The notes beneath the pieces were generated by a model that made no database searches, was not told the origin of the DNA, and saw only the letters and a list, made by a program, of their open reading frames with translations. From contig LATX02000220.1 in the NCBI GenBank assembly GCA_001466705.2, forward strand, positions 186,001-250,000: 64,000 nucleotides of DNA, given 5' to 3'. Below are positions 33,749 through 44,530 of the stretch, piece after piece. Origin of the DNA: Moniliophthora roreri (lineage: Eukaryota > Basidiomycota > Agaricomycetes > Agaricales > Marasmiaceae). The stretch's first letter is position 1, and each line of letters begins with the position of its first letter. The position numbers and the translations under genes are program-made.

Positions 33749-34234
33749 AATACCTAGTAATGAAGCTTATTTTGGACAACATAAGTAAGGTCTATTGACA
33801 AATGAACTTAAAATGTCAGTAAAGACAACAGGAGACATTGTAAGTGTATGAAGAATGGATACAGGACTATGCCTGGAAGGATGCAACGGATATGTTGACA
33901 AGACATAGAGAGGGAATAGCACAATGGCACTGGGTTCAAATCCTAGACAGGCACATTGCCAAAGTCGAATTGATATAGCTTTTTGCCATAAGTAATGATA
34001 TCATAGAAAAGAGAATTCAAACTAATTATTCGTGGCTATATGCACTACCTAGAAAAGTCCAGAAGTCGACTTAGATAAGTAACACAAACAAATAGAAAAG
34101 AAATATCCAGACATTTATTGGTATATACTGGACATCAGAGACACTATTAGGTGGTATACAATGCAGTGTTTTAAATTAGTCCATAACGAAAGGCTATAGA
34201 AATGAAGGGAATGTTGTAAAGACAGAACTCTTTT

Positions 34235-34247
34235 AGTTGGGGGGAGA
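34235..34247 (+). promoter_or_regulatory. Polypurine tract before a 3' LTR
   Basis: AGTTGGGGGGAGA lies immediately before the LTR start TAATATGTCGAGCC. The identical tract precedes the LTR at 50192. Position and composition fit the plus-strand primer of reverse transcription. Confidence 0.8.
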
Positions 34248-36254
34248 TAATATGTCGAGCCTAGAAAAGACCCACTTTTATTCATTTTTACACTATTTCT
34301 GAATTGGAACACTTTAATATGACACGAGATAATGGGTAATAAGGACTAGAGTGAGCCCAGTCTGCTAGTCATTGCCTTAGAGAAGCTGTGGTACCTGGGA
34401 AAGTACAAAGAGCTATATGATACGCTATACAGAGGTGTCTAAGCTGTACTTTCTGACCTATCTATGTATCAAATCCAAAGTGGATCACTCCCGAAACCTG
34501 TAGGGAATCTAACTATGGCCCAATGAACACATTGGCTAGTTAACCAAGCTCTCAAAAGTGCTATCAATGGGATTTTAACTTCTACTGTACTTTTCTATGA
34601 CATCTGCAAAGTGCAAGCTGCAGTCAAACAGTACAGAGGTACTTAGAGGAGACATCAAAACAGAAAGACAGCTTAGAACAGGAACAATCATAAAACAATC
34701 CTCCTTCAAAGTCAATATACGGATCAGAGTCAAAGCAGGCGATCTCTTAATAAAGAATTCACTGGCGGCTAAACAATATGCGAAAGCAAACTAGGTACAA
34801 AGACTGCTCAGAAAGATGGAAATCACTTCCGAAGGACATTCACTACCTATAGACAGATACAACGAGACATATGAAGAATATCTAACACACAAGAAATACT
34901 AAATAAGACCAAGTATGCATTGTCAAAGGAGATAGAGACAATAACAGTGTGTTCCGACCTTGGAAACTTTGGCATCTAGGCCTCTGCCAATGTGCAGATA
35001 CTAGAAAAGGGGAAATGCTGTCAAAAGACGGGACAGATACAGCCATCTGCTCGTAGATACCCGACTTAGAAAAGAGAAAATACAAATTATAGAGTCCAGA
35101 ATGCCTGGATGCATAGATACCCATGCGGATATGGTCAGATACCCTAGTGGCCAGACTCTGTGACATCCAAATAATCCCTCTTTTAGTATCTCAGTCACTC
35201 ATTTGTCATTTCCTGAATTATTGGACATTATTTATAACAGCTAGATATTCATACATACTCAAGTAACTCTGCCCCCTCTGATTGTGAATACATGACAAGT
35301 TTGTTTGGTGTATAAATTTGTGTGCCATTCTAGTTTTGCTTCTTCACTTCAGGCCCTGGAGATTGGTTCTGAGTGACTCCAGAGAGATAGAAATCTGATA
35401 ACGAACTTGCATCGTAAGAGACAAGAGTAACATCTTGAGTGCATTATAGCACTTTTCTAAGAGAAACTTTACACCAAGAAGGAGCCTTGGGCACTTGGAG
35501 TGTGGCCTGTGTGTGTATCAGGTTGTGACACACTTAGAGTCTTAGCAAGGGGTGTGCCTGCACTGAACTCTTTGTAGAACTTTGTCTAGGACCTTTNTAA
35601 AGAATTCACTGGCGGCTAAACAATATGCGAAAGCAAACTAGGTACAAAGACTGCTCAGAAAGATGGAAATCACTTCCGAAGGACATTCACTACCTATAGA
35701 CAGATACAACGAGACATATGAAGAATATCTAACACACAAGAAATACTAAATAAGACCAAGTATGCATTGTCAAAGGAGATAGAGACAATAACAGTGTGTT
35801 CCGACCTTGGAAACTTTGGCATCTAGGCCTCTGCCAATGTGCAGATACTAGAAAAGGGGAAATGCTGTCAAAAGATGGGATAGATACAGCCATCTACTTG
35901 TAGATACCCGACATAGAAAAGAGAAAATACAAATTATAGAGTCTAGAACGCCTGGAGGTGTAGATACCCGTGTGGATATGGTCGGATACTCTAGTGGCCA
36001 GACTCTGTGACATCCAAATAATCCCTCTTTTAGTATCTCAGTCACTCATTTGTCATTTCCTGAATTATTGGATATTATTTATAATTTTCTGTAGATATAT
36101 TCCTTGGACTGTATATAAGGACAGCTAGATATTTGTACATACTCAAGTAACTCTGCCCCCTCTGATTGTGAATACATGACGAGTTTGTTTGGTGTATAAA
36201 TTTGTGTGCCATTCCAGTTTTGCTTCCTCACTACAGGCCCTGGAGATTGGTCCT
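34248..36254 (+). mobile_element. 3' LTR of Gypsy family B, with internal repeat and truncation
   Basis: It starts TAATATGTCGAGCC directly after the polypurine tract. A related LTR segment restarts after the N at 35597 (compare 34751 onward). It is cut at 36254, in the middle of GGAGATTGGTCCTG, where another element begins. The family end ACAAATTA is absent. The two segments differ at several bases, so they are different LTR copies joined at the N. Confidence 0.7.
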
Positions 36255-36255
36255 G

Positions 36256-36650
36256 TTATGTTACTTGTGCAAGCAACGCCAACACCTCAACAATACTGGC
36301 CTTGGTAATGTCGAGTTGGGGTTCAAGTTCAAGTTCGCCCAGAGGCTTCTGGGGTTCTGAGTTCCGACTAGTCTTTGCTTAGACACAAGTTGGATTAACC
36401 AGGTCAAGCTGGAGAGCTACGACCCAGTTCTACAGTCCTTAAATAGGTACAAGGTATATACTCGTTTGTACTTACTAGAACGCTATGGAATTTGGTAGAA
36501 CATTTAGTAATGCTACTTCGGAGCCAGAGCATAGTCATATCGAACAAAATAGAATGAAAAGGAAGGAAAATATAGTCATGTGGTAGTACAAGTGAAAGAG
36601 GAGTCATATGGTAGTACAAGAAAGAAAAAAGAACAAAGTTCGTAACATTA
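36256..36650 (-). mobile_element. LTR of a third retrotransposon family
   Basis: Plus-strand ends are TTATGTTACTTG and CGTAACATTA. On the minus strand a purine tract (AAAGACGGGG) precedes TAATGTTACG, so this is a 3' LTR of about 390 bp of a minus-oriented element. It sits inside the truncated family B LTR. The 5' half of this element is not recognised further right. Confidence 0.55.
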
Positions 36651-37094
36651 CCCCGTCTTTACGTAGCAGATCCCATTCTGACTACATGTACGACGCGTCC
36701 GTCGGGTAACATTACCTCTTGTGCTTCGTGATCCGGAATCCCAACAAACATCTGTACTAGAACGTCAGGGTCAGTTACTTCTGTCGCATTCGTTACTTCA
36801 CTGTTCTCCGTCTCCGTAGAGGTCGTTGTCGTAGTCACCCCTGTAGAGATCGTAGTTAGGAGGCCGTGTGCTCCCGGGATGGTCCGTTCGAGGAGATTGA
36901 TGCACCTTCATCTGAGACTGCAATGCCAAGGAATATGCCCAGGTGCAAATGCATCGAGTGTCGACATTGCAATGGTCTGGGCACTTCGTCAGAAGGCAAT
37001 GAGCATTCAGGTGGTTCTGATTGGGTTTCCATAGCAACAACAAATGAGTCTTGTGCACCAAGAGTTTTTGAATGCTGGCGCCATTCTGGCACAT
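36651..37094 (-). pseudogene. 3' coding end of the third retrotransposon
   Basis: On the minus strand a frame ends FVGIPDHEAQEV...VRMGSAT at a TAA (about 36664) just before the purine tract and LTR. Upstream it is Thr/Glu-rich (TTTTTSTETENSEVTNATE). I do not recognise the domain. The overlapping frame 36798-37094 has no known motif. By position it should be the C-terminal end of the last ORF of that element. Confidence 0.4.
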
Positions 37095-37550
37095 TTAGGT
37101 CCAGCTTCAGCGTGAACTTTGCAGAGTGAAGTTGAGGGGTCCTATTCTGAACAAGGTTTGGGATCAGTCAGAAATCATCTTTGTTGTCAGCCATAGCACC
37201 TTTGTCCTCAAAGGAAGATGGAGACAGTCTTGAATGAGGTAGACAATAGCAACTTTGTGAGATGTTATTCCCTTTGGGGTAACATGAGTCTGCTTCGCCA
37301 GACTTGGAGACTCTTCTCAAAGCATTCATTTGTTGGCTAAAGGCTGAATCAGATTCACCAGCGAAGCAGCGAGCTGATAGATGGTGAAACGCACTCTTGA
37401 TGTTAGGATCAAGGTGTGGCGGTTGTTGGCAGTGTTGTAATTGGTCTGATACCAGGTGTGAATATGTGGAGGGGCCTCCACCTATGTATTGCAGGAATAC
37501 TTTAGGTACAGGGGGTGGTATGACATGTGTATCTTCTACATTTCCACTGG
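37095..37550. other. No recognisable gene
   Basis: Short frames only; I see no motif or repeat that can be named. It probably belongs to the third retrotransposon. Confidence 0.4.
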
Positions 37551-38337
37551 TGATATGCGTAACTTTTACCTTTTATTTCACACGCAAATAGAGAATATTT
37601 TGCACTTTTATGGTTGAAAATGACATAAACAAGGGAATTGAGGATTAGTGTGAGCCCTGAGCAGCTACTCAAAGCGAGTAGTAGAGAAGGATACAAAATA
37701 TTAGCAGAGTAATGGTTGATGGTAGGCCATACAAGGGTACCTGACCACTGCTAGTATGAAAATAAACAGCGAATCTGAACACAGAGGAGCATCCCAAAAC
37801 CTGTAGGGAACCACATGACATTACACCTCTCTATCAAAAGCATACCAAAGGGAATATTTTCATTTTTTTACAATATTTTCAAACCACACCCGACTTGAAG
37901 GAAGAATAAAAGCCTTTGATGATACATCAACGAGAATATTACCGAGGAATGGATATGAAAAAGAGAATGACAAATTATCAGTAGGGGATACTTGAGATAC
38001 CAATAATCAAATTAGAGGAATGAAATAGATGATCAGTTACCAAAAAGGTGCATGTATCATGGAAAGTGGAAGACAAAGCTGTATGATGAGAAGATAGCAC
38101 AGCTAAGCTTATGTGTACACTTTAGAGGAGAAATGGAAGCATATTACACGTCCACAGAGCAGATGACAATAGACAGAGAAGGAAGGAACCATGCAGAGTG
38201 GCATGGAAGTATAATATTTTCAAACGGAGTCAGAAGGAGAGCCATTTGATCAAGAAAATTGCAAACGATTAGTGTTAGGAGACTGTGCAATCATCATAGA
38301 AAAAGAATAAAAGAGATTATGGCTACGAAGCCTGACT
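37551..38337 (+). mobile_element. Diverged relative of the family B LTR
   Basis: Starting at TGATATGCG, scattered blocks match the family B LTR in the same order: TTTTATTTCACAC, GTGTGAGCCCTGAGCAGCTACTC, CCCAAAACCTGTAGGGAACC, AAAGGGAATATTTTC. Overall similarity is low, so this is an older subfamily. It ends at the N at 38338. Confidence 0.45.
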
Positions 38338-38339
38338 NG

Positions 38340-39682
38340 AATTAGGGATTCAGAATTGTCAACAGTGTCTGAACCTGAAACACAGATTCCTGGTGCATTT
38401 CCATCTACTCCAGTAGCAGAAAATTCATCAAGGTCAAAAAAGCAGAAAGGATCAAAGAAAAAGACTGCTAGATTGAATCCGACAGCTCCAGCCAGAGCAA
38501 CTAGATCAGCAACTGTGACAGGAGCTGTTTCGTTAACAGATCCAGTTGAATTCAATAGAAGCAGACTTGTTCGTATTGATTCTCAAGCCAGTACTTCGAC
38601 AGCAACTCCTAGAAGAAGTACTGCCCCCTCCACACCTGGTAGAAACATTGTTACTGTTGCTACCTTAATTATGGACTGAAACACTCAATTATCTAGAGTA
38701 GAGGTCTTAGTTGAAGAGTTTAATCTACTTCAAATATTTGAAAAAGAAATAGAAACCTAACAACCACTGAAAAACAATGAAATGCCGACTGCAGGATACG
38801 CGCAACGTCTCTGATGGGATGACCTACTGCAAGATCAGTTGGATAAGTTGGCAGAAGGAAATGTTAGAAAAATTCTGCATACTGTAAAGTCATTTGACAA
38901 AGATGAACCAGATACTTTACAAGTATGGCTTGATGTTCTTGAAATCCAATTTAAGATGGCTGGATTGATAGAGGGTGCCTCAAAGATCTATTCTGCAATG
39001 CAGAAGATGTCCTATAAGCTGTGTACAGAATTGCAAGAGAGTAGCAAAGCCAAAGGCAACTTCTGGGAAGACTTTAAAAAGCTCTTATTTAAGGAATTTC
39101 CTGATTTGGCAGATATGGACAATGGATCAATGGATAAATTGTACCAGATAGTGTTGCACAATCAATACATTGGGTTTGGTGGACTGGAAAAACTAAAGAA
39201 GTACAATTGAGTGTTCTTGCTTGAAGTCAGAAAGCTTCTCAAACCTCCAGCTCTCCTTTCAAACCAAGCAGCGGTACAAATGTACCTGAGCGCCTTTGAA
39301 ACAACGTTCAAGATGTGTGTTCAACAGTGGATGGAGCTATTTACACTCAATAAACTAGATAAAGGAAAAGAAGACCCTAGAAGACACAAGATCCTTGGGA
39401 ACTAAACAATGTTATTGAACAGGCAGAGATAGTAATGTCAACCAATTCAGGGAATATTTATTTCCTGAATTCACATCAGTCAGCAGTTCCTGAGGAAACA
39501 CAACCCATTATACTGGGTATGGCCTTTTCTATAGGGGTTCCTATTCCTTTGACGAATGTGCAGGTCAAGGCAGCACAAGGACAAGCTCCTAGCCAGGCTG
39601 CAACAACGCTGGTCATAAAACAAGAAGAGACAGTACCATCATTGTTTCCTAAAAAGAAGGAAAGGGATAGTGCTTTCATATG
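38340..39682 (+). pseudogene. Gag of Gypsy family B, longest copy
   Basis: It begins with the same sequence as 25540-26110, then continues as a 123-codon frame (38839-39210, IQFKMAGLIEG; FWEDFKKLLFKEFPDL), which has the look of a retrotransposon Gag capsid domain. Further frames follow at 39211-39405 and 39435-39670. Stops at 38677 and 39208 break it. At about 39672-39687 it jumps directly into RNase H sequence, so protease and RT are deleted. Confidence 0.65.
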
Positions 39683-42114
39683 GGAGATGAAGAAAAGCAA
39701 GCAGTGCAAGAACTGCAAGAAGCTATCTGTACTGCGCCCTGTCTAAGACCTGTAGACTATTATAAGCCCTTAATATTGGTGGTTGATACTTTGTGGCAAG
39801 CAGTTGGCTTCTACTTGTATCAAGTCGATCTGGAAAACCAGAAAAAGAAATACTTTAACTTATTTGGGTCAATAGAGTTGAATGAGCATGAAGCACAGTT
39901 CTCCCAACCTAAGAGAGAATTATTTGGGCTCAAAACTGCTTTAGAAGCGACCTATTACACTATGTATGGGTGTAGGGATTTGATTATAGAAACAGATGCT
40001 AGCTACATAAAAGGGATGCTAGATCATCCTAGTGCTAGACTGAATGCAACTATAAACTGATGGATCGAGGCCATCAGAAAGTATCATTTTGAACTAGTAC
40101 ATGTAAAGGGAGTCATTCATGGCCCAGATGGTCTATCTAGACCTCTGAGTGGAGGAGCTACAACTGAAAGACCACCTATAAAGGAGGAAGACTACCTAGA
40201 TGATGACAACAGAGAATTAATAAAGTTCCAGATGGGTGATGGCATACTCAAAGAGCCATATCCATTTGAGAACTTTAAGGATGAAATTGATAATCACAGA
40301 GGATACCTATTCGAGCTGGCTAAATGTGTTGAAGACTTCGAAGACGAGCTTCATGAGGCTTGGATAGAAGCGAAAGTTGATGAAGAGGTTAGGGAAAATG
40401 CACTGAAGTTGAGAGGGATAGAAAGAGTTGACACATTTGTGCAACTAAAAGTATTCCCTCCTCGACTTACTGAAGAATGGAGTGATGACCATCCTTACAA
40501 GGAGAAACATAGGAGCGATTTCGCTAAGAATTTAGATGACCACTTGGAAGATTTAAAGAAGTGGTTGGCTGATGAAGATTGGCAAGAAAGTGCGAGTCTT
40601 GAGCATTCAGATTGCAAATTTCTGGCAAAGCAGTCACCTAAGTTCTTTGTGGACAGGAATGGCAGATTATAAGAAGAAATGAAAATTTAGAAGGCCAGCA
40701 TAGATTGGTCATACCAAAAGAAAAGAGAATGTGGATGATAACGGCTGCACATGATTATGTGGGGCATAAAGGCATGTATGCTATGGAAAGTCTCTTAAAG
40801 AAGAGATTCTGGTGGCTGGAGCTAGAAAATGATGTGCAATGGTTCGTGAAAACATGTCAAGCATGTCAAGATAGGCTATTAAACCTAATTAAAGTACCAC
40901 CAACACGGACACATACACCTTCCCTCTTTCAGAAGATACATATCGACATCTTTAAAGTGTCACCAGCTAGTAATGGGTGCAAGAATGTTGCACATGCTAG
41001 AGATGCCTTATCTAATTGGTCAGAAGCTTGAGCGTTGAGAGATGAGAAAGCTAGATCAATTGGAGAATGGCTCTTTGAAGATATCATATGTCGCTGGGGA
41101 CCTTCTGAAGAGATCGTAACTGGTAATGCTCCACAGCTAGAATTAGTAATGAAATGGCTAAAAGCTAAATACAGGATTGAACATATAAAGATATCACCTT
41201 ATAATTCACAAGCAAACAGTAAAATTGAACATGCCCACTTTGATATTAGACAAGCACTAGTAAAGGCCACAGGCAGAGACTTAAAAAGGTGGTATTGGTA
41301 TTTGAAACCTGTACTGTGGGCAGATAGAGCTATGATATGAAGAGGGTTTGGGTGCTTTCCATACTGTCTGGTACCAGGGGCAGAACTTATACTTCCCTTG
41401 GACATTGTTGAATCTACCTGGTTGGTACACACTCTGGACTGAATTCTTACAGATGAAGAATTAATTGGGTATCGTGCCTTAGCCTTAGCAAAGCATCGTA
41501 CTCATATCGAGGAAATGATGGAGAAAGTAGACAAAATAAAGCAGCAAAATTTGAGACAATTTGAGCAAGAGTTCATAAATAAGATAAAGAAATATGATTT
41601 TAAGCTGGGTACGCTTGTACAGATGCGTAACACAGCTATAGAAAAAGAATTAGATTGCAAAATGTACCCTAGGTACTTAGGACCAATGATAGTAATTAGA
41701 AGGACCAAAGGGGAATCATACATTTTGGCAGATATGAATGGAGCTGTAAAGAAAGAAAAGGCAGTGGCTTTCAGAGTCTTACCACACCATGCTCGCTATG
41801 AACCTATTGAATGAACCTATTGAACTCCCGGAGAATATACATGATTTAATTGACTTATCAAAAGAACAGCTGGAAAAGATGCTTGAAACAGATGACACAG
41901 ATCAGTATGATGGAGAAGACTTTGCATTCACTAAACTACCTAAAATGTGAAGACCACTACTGGGAAAGGAAGAAGTAGATGATGTAATGGAAGAAATTGA
42001 ACTATCTAGTTCTGAAAATGAAGACACTGATGAAGAAATAGAAAAGAAGAGAAAGACTACATTGAAAAAGACAGATAGCCATCAGAAAAGTAAAAGTCCG
42101 GATACTAGAAGGTG
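39683..42114 (+). pseudogene. RNase H and integrase of Gypsy family B, internally deleted copy
   Basis: RNase H (39680-40060, FSQPKRELFGLKTALE; IIETDASYIKGMLDHPS) is followed by a linker and integrase. From 40399 to 42719 it matches 31906-34226 at a constant offset of 8,493 bp, with the same stops and the same loss of the catalytic Asp. The gag-to-RNase H junction contains CTTTCATATGGGAGA, also present at the corresponding place in the fuller copy (30360-30374), so a microhomology deletion is likely. Confidence 0.8.
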
Positions 42115-42142
42115 ATCTGTACTATGTATGAGGCATATACCA

Positions 42143-42241
42143 TCCAGATAGCTCAAGTGGATAGAGCGTAGATGGATATGTGCCTTAGGCATAAACATGG
42201 AGCCCCTAATAAGGTTGTGGGTTCGAGTCCCACTCCAGACA
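42143..42241 (+). ncRNA. tRNA-like sequence, second copy
   Basis: Same sequence as 33650-33748 at the 8,493-bp offset, with the B box at 42220-42230. It has no independent evidence of function. Confidence 0.5.
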
Positions 42242-42728
42242 AATACCTAGTAATGAAGCTTATTTTGGACAACATAAGTAAGGTCTATTGACAAATGAAC
42301 TTAAAATGTCAGTAAAGACAACAGGAGACATTGTAAGTGTATGAAGAATGGATACAGGACTATGCCTGGAAGGATGCAACGGATATGTTGACAAGACATA
42401 GAGAGGGAATAGCACAATGGCACTGGGTTCAAATCCTAGACAGGCACATTGCCAAAGTCGAATTGATATAGCTTTTTGCCATAAGTAATGATATCATAGA
42501 AAAGAGAATTCAAACTAATTATTCGTGGCTATATGCACTACCTAGAAAAGTCCAGAAGTCGACTTAGATAAGTAACACAAACAAATAGAAAAGAAATATC
42601 CAGACATTTATTGGTATATACTGGACATCAGAGACACTATTAGGTGGTATACAATGCAGTGTTTTAAATTAGTCCATAACGAAAGGCTATAGAAATGAAG
42701 GGAATGTTGTAAAGACAGAACTCTTTNT

Positions 42729-43613
42729 GGTAAAATTGAACATGCCCACTTTGATATTAGACAAGCACTAGTAAAGGCCACAGGTGGAGACTTAAAAAGG
42801 TGGTATTGGTATTTAAAACCTGTACTGTGGGCAGATAGAGCTACGATACGACAAGGGTTTGGGTGCTCTCCATACTTTCTAGTAACAGGAGCAGAACCTA
42901 TACTTCCCTTGGACATTGTTGAATCTACCTGGTTGGTACACACTCTGGACCGAATTCTTACAGATGAAGAATTAATTGGGTATCGTGCCTTAGCCTTAGC
43001 AAAGCATTGTACTCATGTCCAGGAAATGATGGAGAAAGTAGACAAAATAAAGCAGCAAAATTTGAGACAATTTGAGCGAGAGTTCATAAATAAGATAAAG
43101 GAATATGAATCTAAGCTGGATACGCTTGTACAGATGCATAACACAGCTATAGAAAAAGAATTAGATTGCAAAATGTACTCTAGATATTTGGGACCAATGA
43201 TAGTAATTAGAAGAACCAAAGGGGGGTCATACATTTTGGCAGATATGAATGGAGCTGTAAAGAAAGAAAAGGTAGCGGCTTTCAGAGTCTTACCACACCA
43301 TGCTCGCTATGAACCTATTGAACTCCCAGAGAATATACATGATTTAATTGACTTGTCAAAAGAACAACTGGAAAAGATGCTTGAAACAGATGACGCAGAT
43401 CAGTATGATGGAGAAGACTTTACATTCACTAAAGTACCTAAAATGCAAAGACCACTGCTAGGAAAAGAAGAAGTAGATGATGTAATGGAAGAAAATGAAC
43501 TATCTAGTTCTGAAAATGAAGAAACCGATGAAGAAATAGAAAATAAGAGAAAGACTAGATCAAAAAAGACAGATAGCCGTCAGAAAAGTAAGAGTCCAGA
43601 TACTAGAAGGTGA
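42729..43613 (+). CDS. Integrase C-terminal part of Gypsy family B, open copy
   Basis: An uninterrupted frame of 294 codons plus stop begins at the N at 42727. It includes IEHAHFDIRQAL (with the catalytic Glu), ADRATIRQGFG, the C-terminal DNA-binding-like region ([18 protein letters not shown]) and a tail that is acidic (ENEETDEEIEN) then basic (KRKTRSKKT). Where the decayed copies have TGA, this copy has CGA or CAA (for example CGA at 42849). It is thus the best-preserved example of the family, and it belongs to the element that carries the antisense gene pair downstream. Confidence 0.8.
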   Translation, partial: GKIEHAHFDIRQALVKATGGDLKRWYWYLKPVLWADRATIRQGFGCSPYFLVTGAEPILPLDIVESTWLVHTLDRILTDEELIGYRALALAKHCTHVQEMMEKVDKIKQQNLRQFEREFINKIKEYESKLDTLVQMHNTAIEKELDCKMYSRYLGPMIVIRRTKGGSYILADMNGAVKKEKVAAFRVLPHHARYEPIELPENIHDLIDLSKEQLEKMLETDDADQYDGEDFTFTKVPKMQRPLLGKEEVDDVMEENELSSSENEETDEEIENKRKTRSKKTDSRQKSKSPDTRR

Positions 43614-43640
43614 TCTGTACTGAGAATAAGGCATATGCTG

Positions 43641-43739
43641 TCCAGATAGCTCAAGTGGATAGAGCATAGATGAGTATGTGCCTTAGGCATGAACATGGAT
43701 CCTCTAATAAGGTTGTGAGTTTGAGTCTCATTCCAGATA
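43641..43739 (+). ncRNA. tRNA-like unit 1
   Basis: It starts TCCAGATAGCTCAAGTGGATAGAGC and has a degenerate B box (AGTTTGAGTCT) at 43718-43728. It lies 28 bp after the integrase stop. The body is closely related to 33650-33748. Confidence 0.5.
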
Positions 43740-43842
43740 AGACATGAATAGACCACATTTCAAATTTTGAAGGTTTGAAATAAGTATGAAGACATCCGTT
43801 TGGAATAGGAAGTGATATGAACCTTAGACCAAGGAATGTATC

Positions 43843-43938
43843 GCCCAGATAGCTCAACTGGAATAGAGCAGGATGGATAAATATGTAAGGACTGTGTTTG
43901 CCATCTCACTGTTGTGGGTTCAAATCCCATTCTGGACA
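43843..43938 (+). ncRNA. tRNA-like unit 2, closest to a cloverleaf
   Basis: Acceptor GCCCAGA (43843-43849) pairs with TCTGGAC (43931-43937) with one mismatch. The D stem is GCTC/GAGC and the T stem GTGGG/CCCAT around TTCAAAT. An anticodon stem GGATG/CATCT is possible, but its loop is 26 nt, so an intron or decay must be assumed. A third B-box-like half unit (GGGTTTAAATCC) follows near 44122. Together they form a tandem of Pol III-type sequences in the 3' internal region of an LTR retrotransposon. Confidence 0.55.
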
Positions 43939-44530
43939 AATATCTAGTAACAAAGCTGATTTTTGGACAAGATAAGTAAGGTCTATCAACCAATGAACTT
44001 AAAATGTCAGTAAAGACAACATGAGACATTGTAAGTGTGTGGAGAGTGGATACAGGACCATGCCTGGAATGACACAACAGATATGTCGACAAGACAGAGA
44101 GGAAATAGTGCAATGGCACTGGGTTTAAATCCTAGACAGGCACACTGCCAAAGTCAAATCAATATGGCTTTTTGCCATAAGTGATGATATCATAGAAAAG
44201 AGAATTCAAACTGATTATTGGTGGCTATATGTGCTGCCTAGAAAGGTCTATAAGTCAACCTAGATAAGTAACACAAACAAATAGAAAAGAAATATCCAGA
44301 GATTTATTGGTATATACTGGACGTCAGAGACACTATTAGGCAGTATACAATGCAGCATTTAAGATTAGTCTGTAACAAAAGGCTATATAAATGAAGGGAA
44401 CATTGTAAAGACATAAGGCAAACAGAGGAAGGAAGTCTACTGTATTGACCCTAGAACATCTCATGCATACGATGAGCGTAAGCTTGGCAGTAATGGTGAG
44501 TGATAGGGACAAAAAACAAGAGCACTTCAT

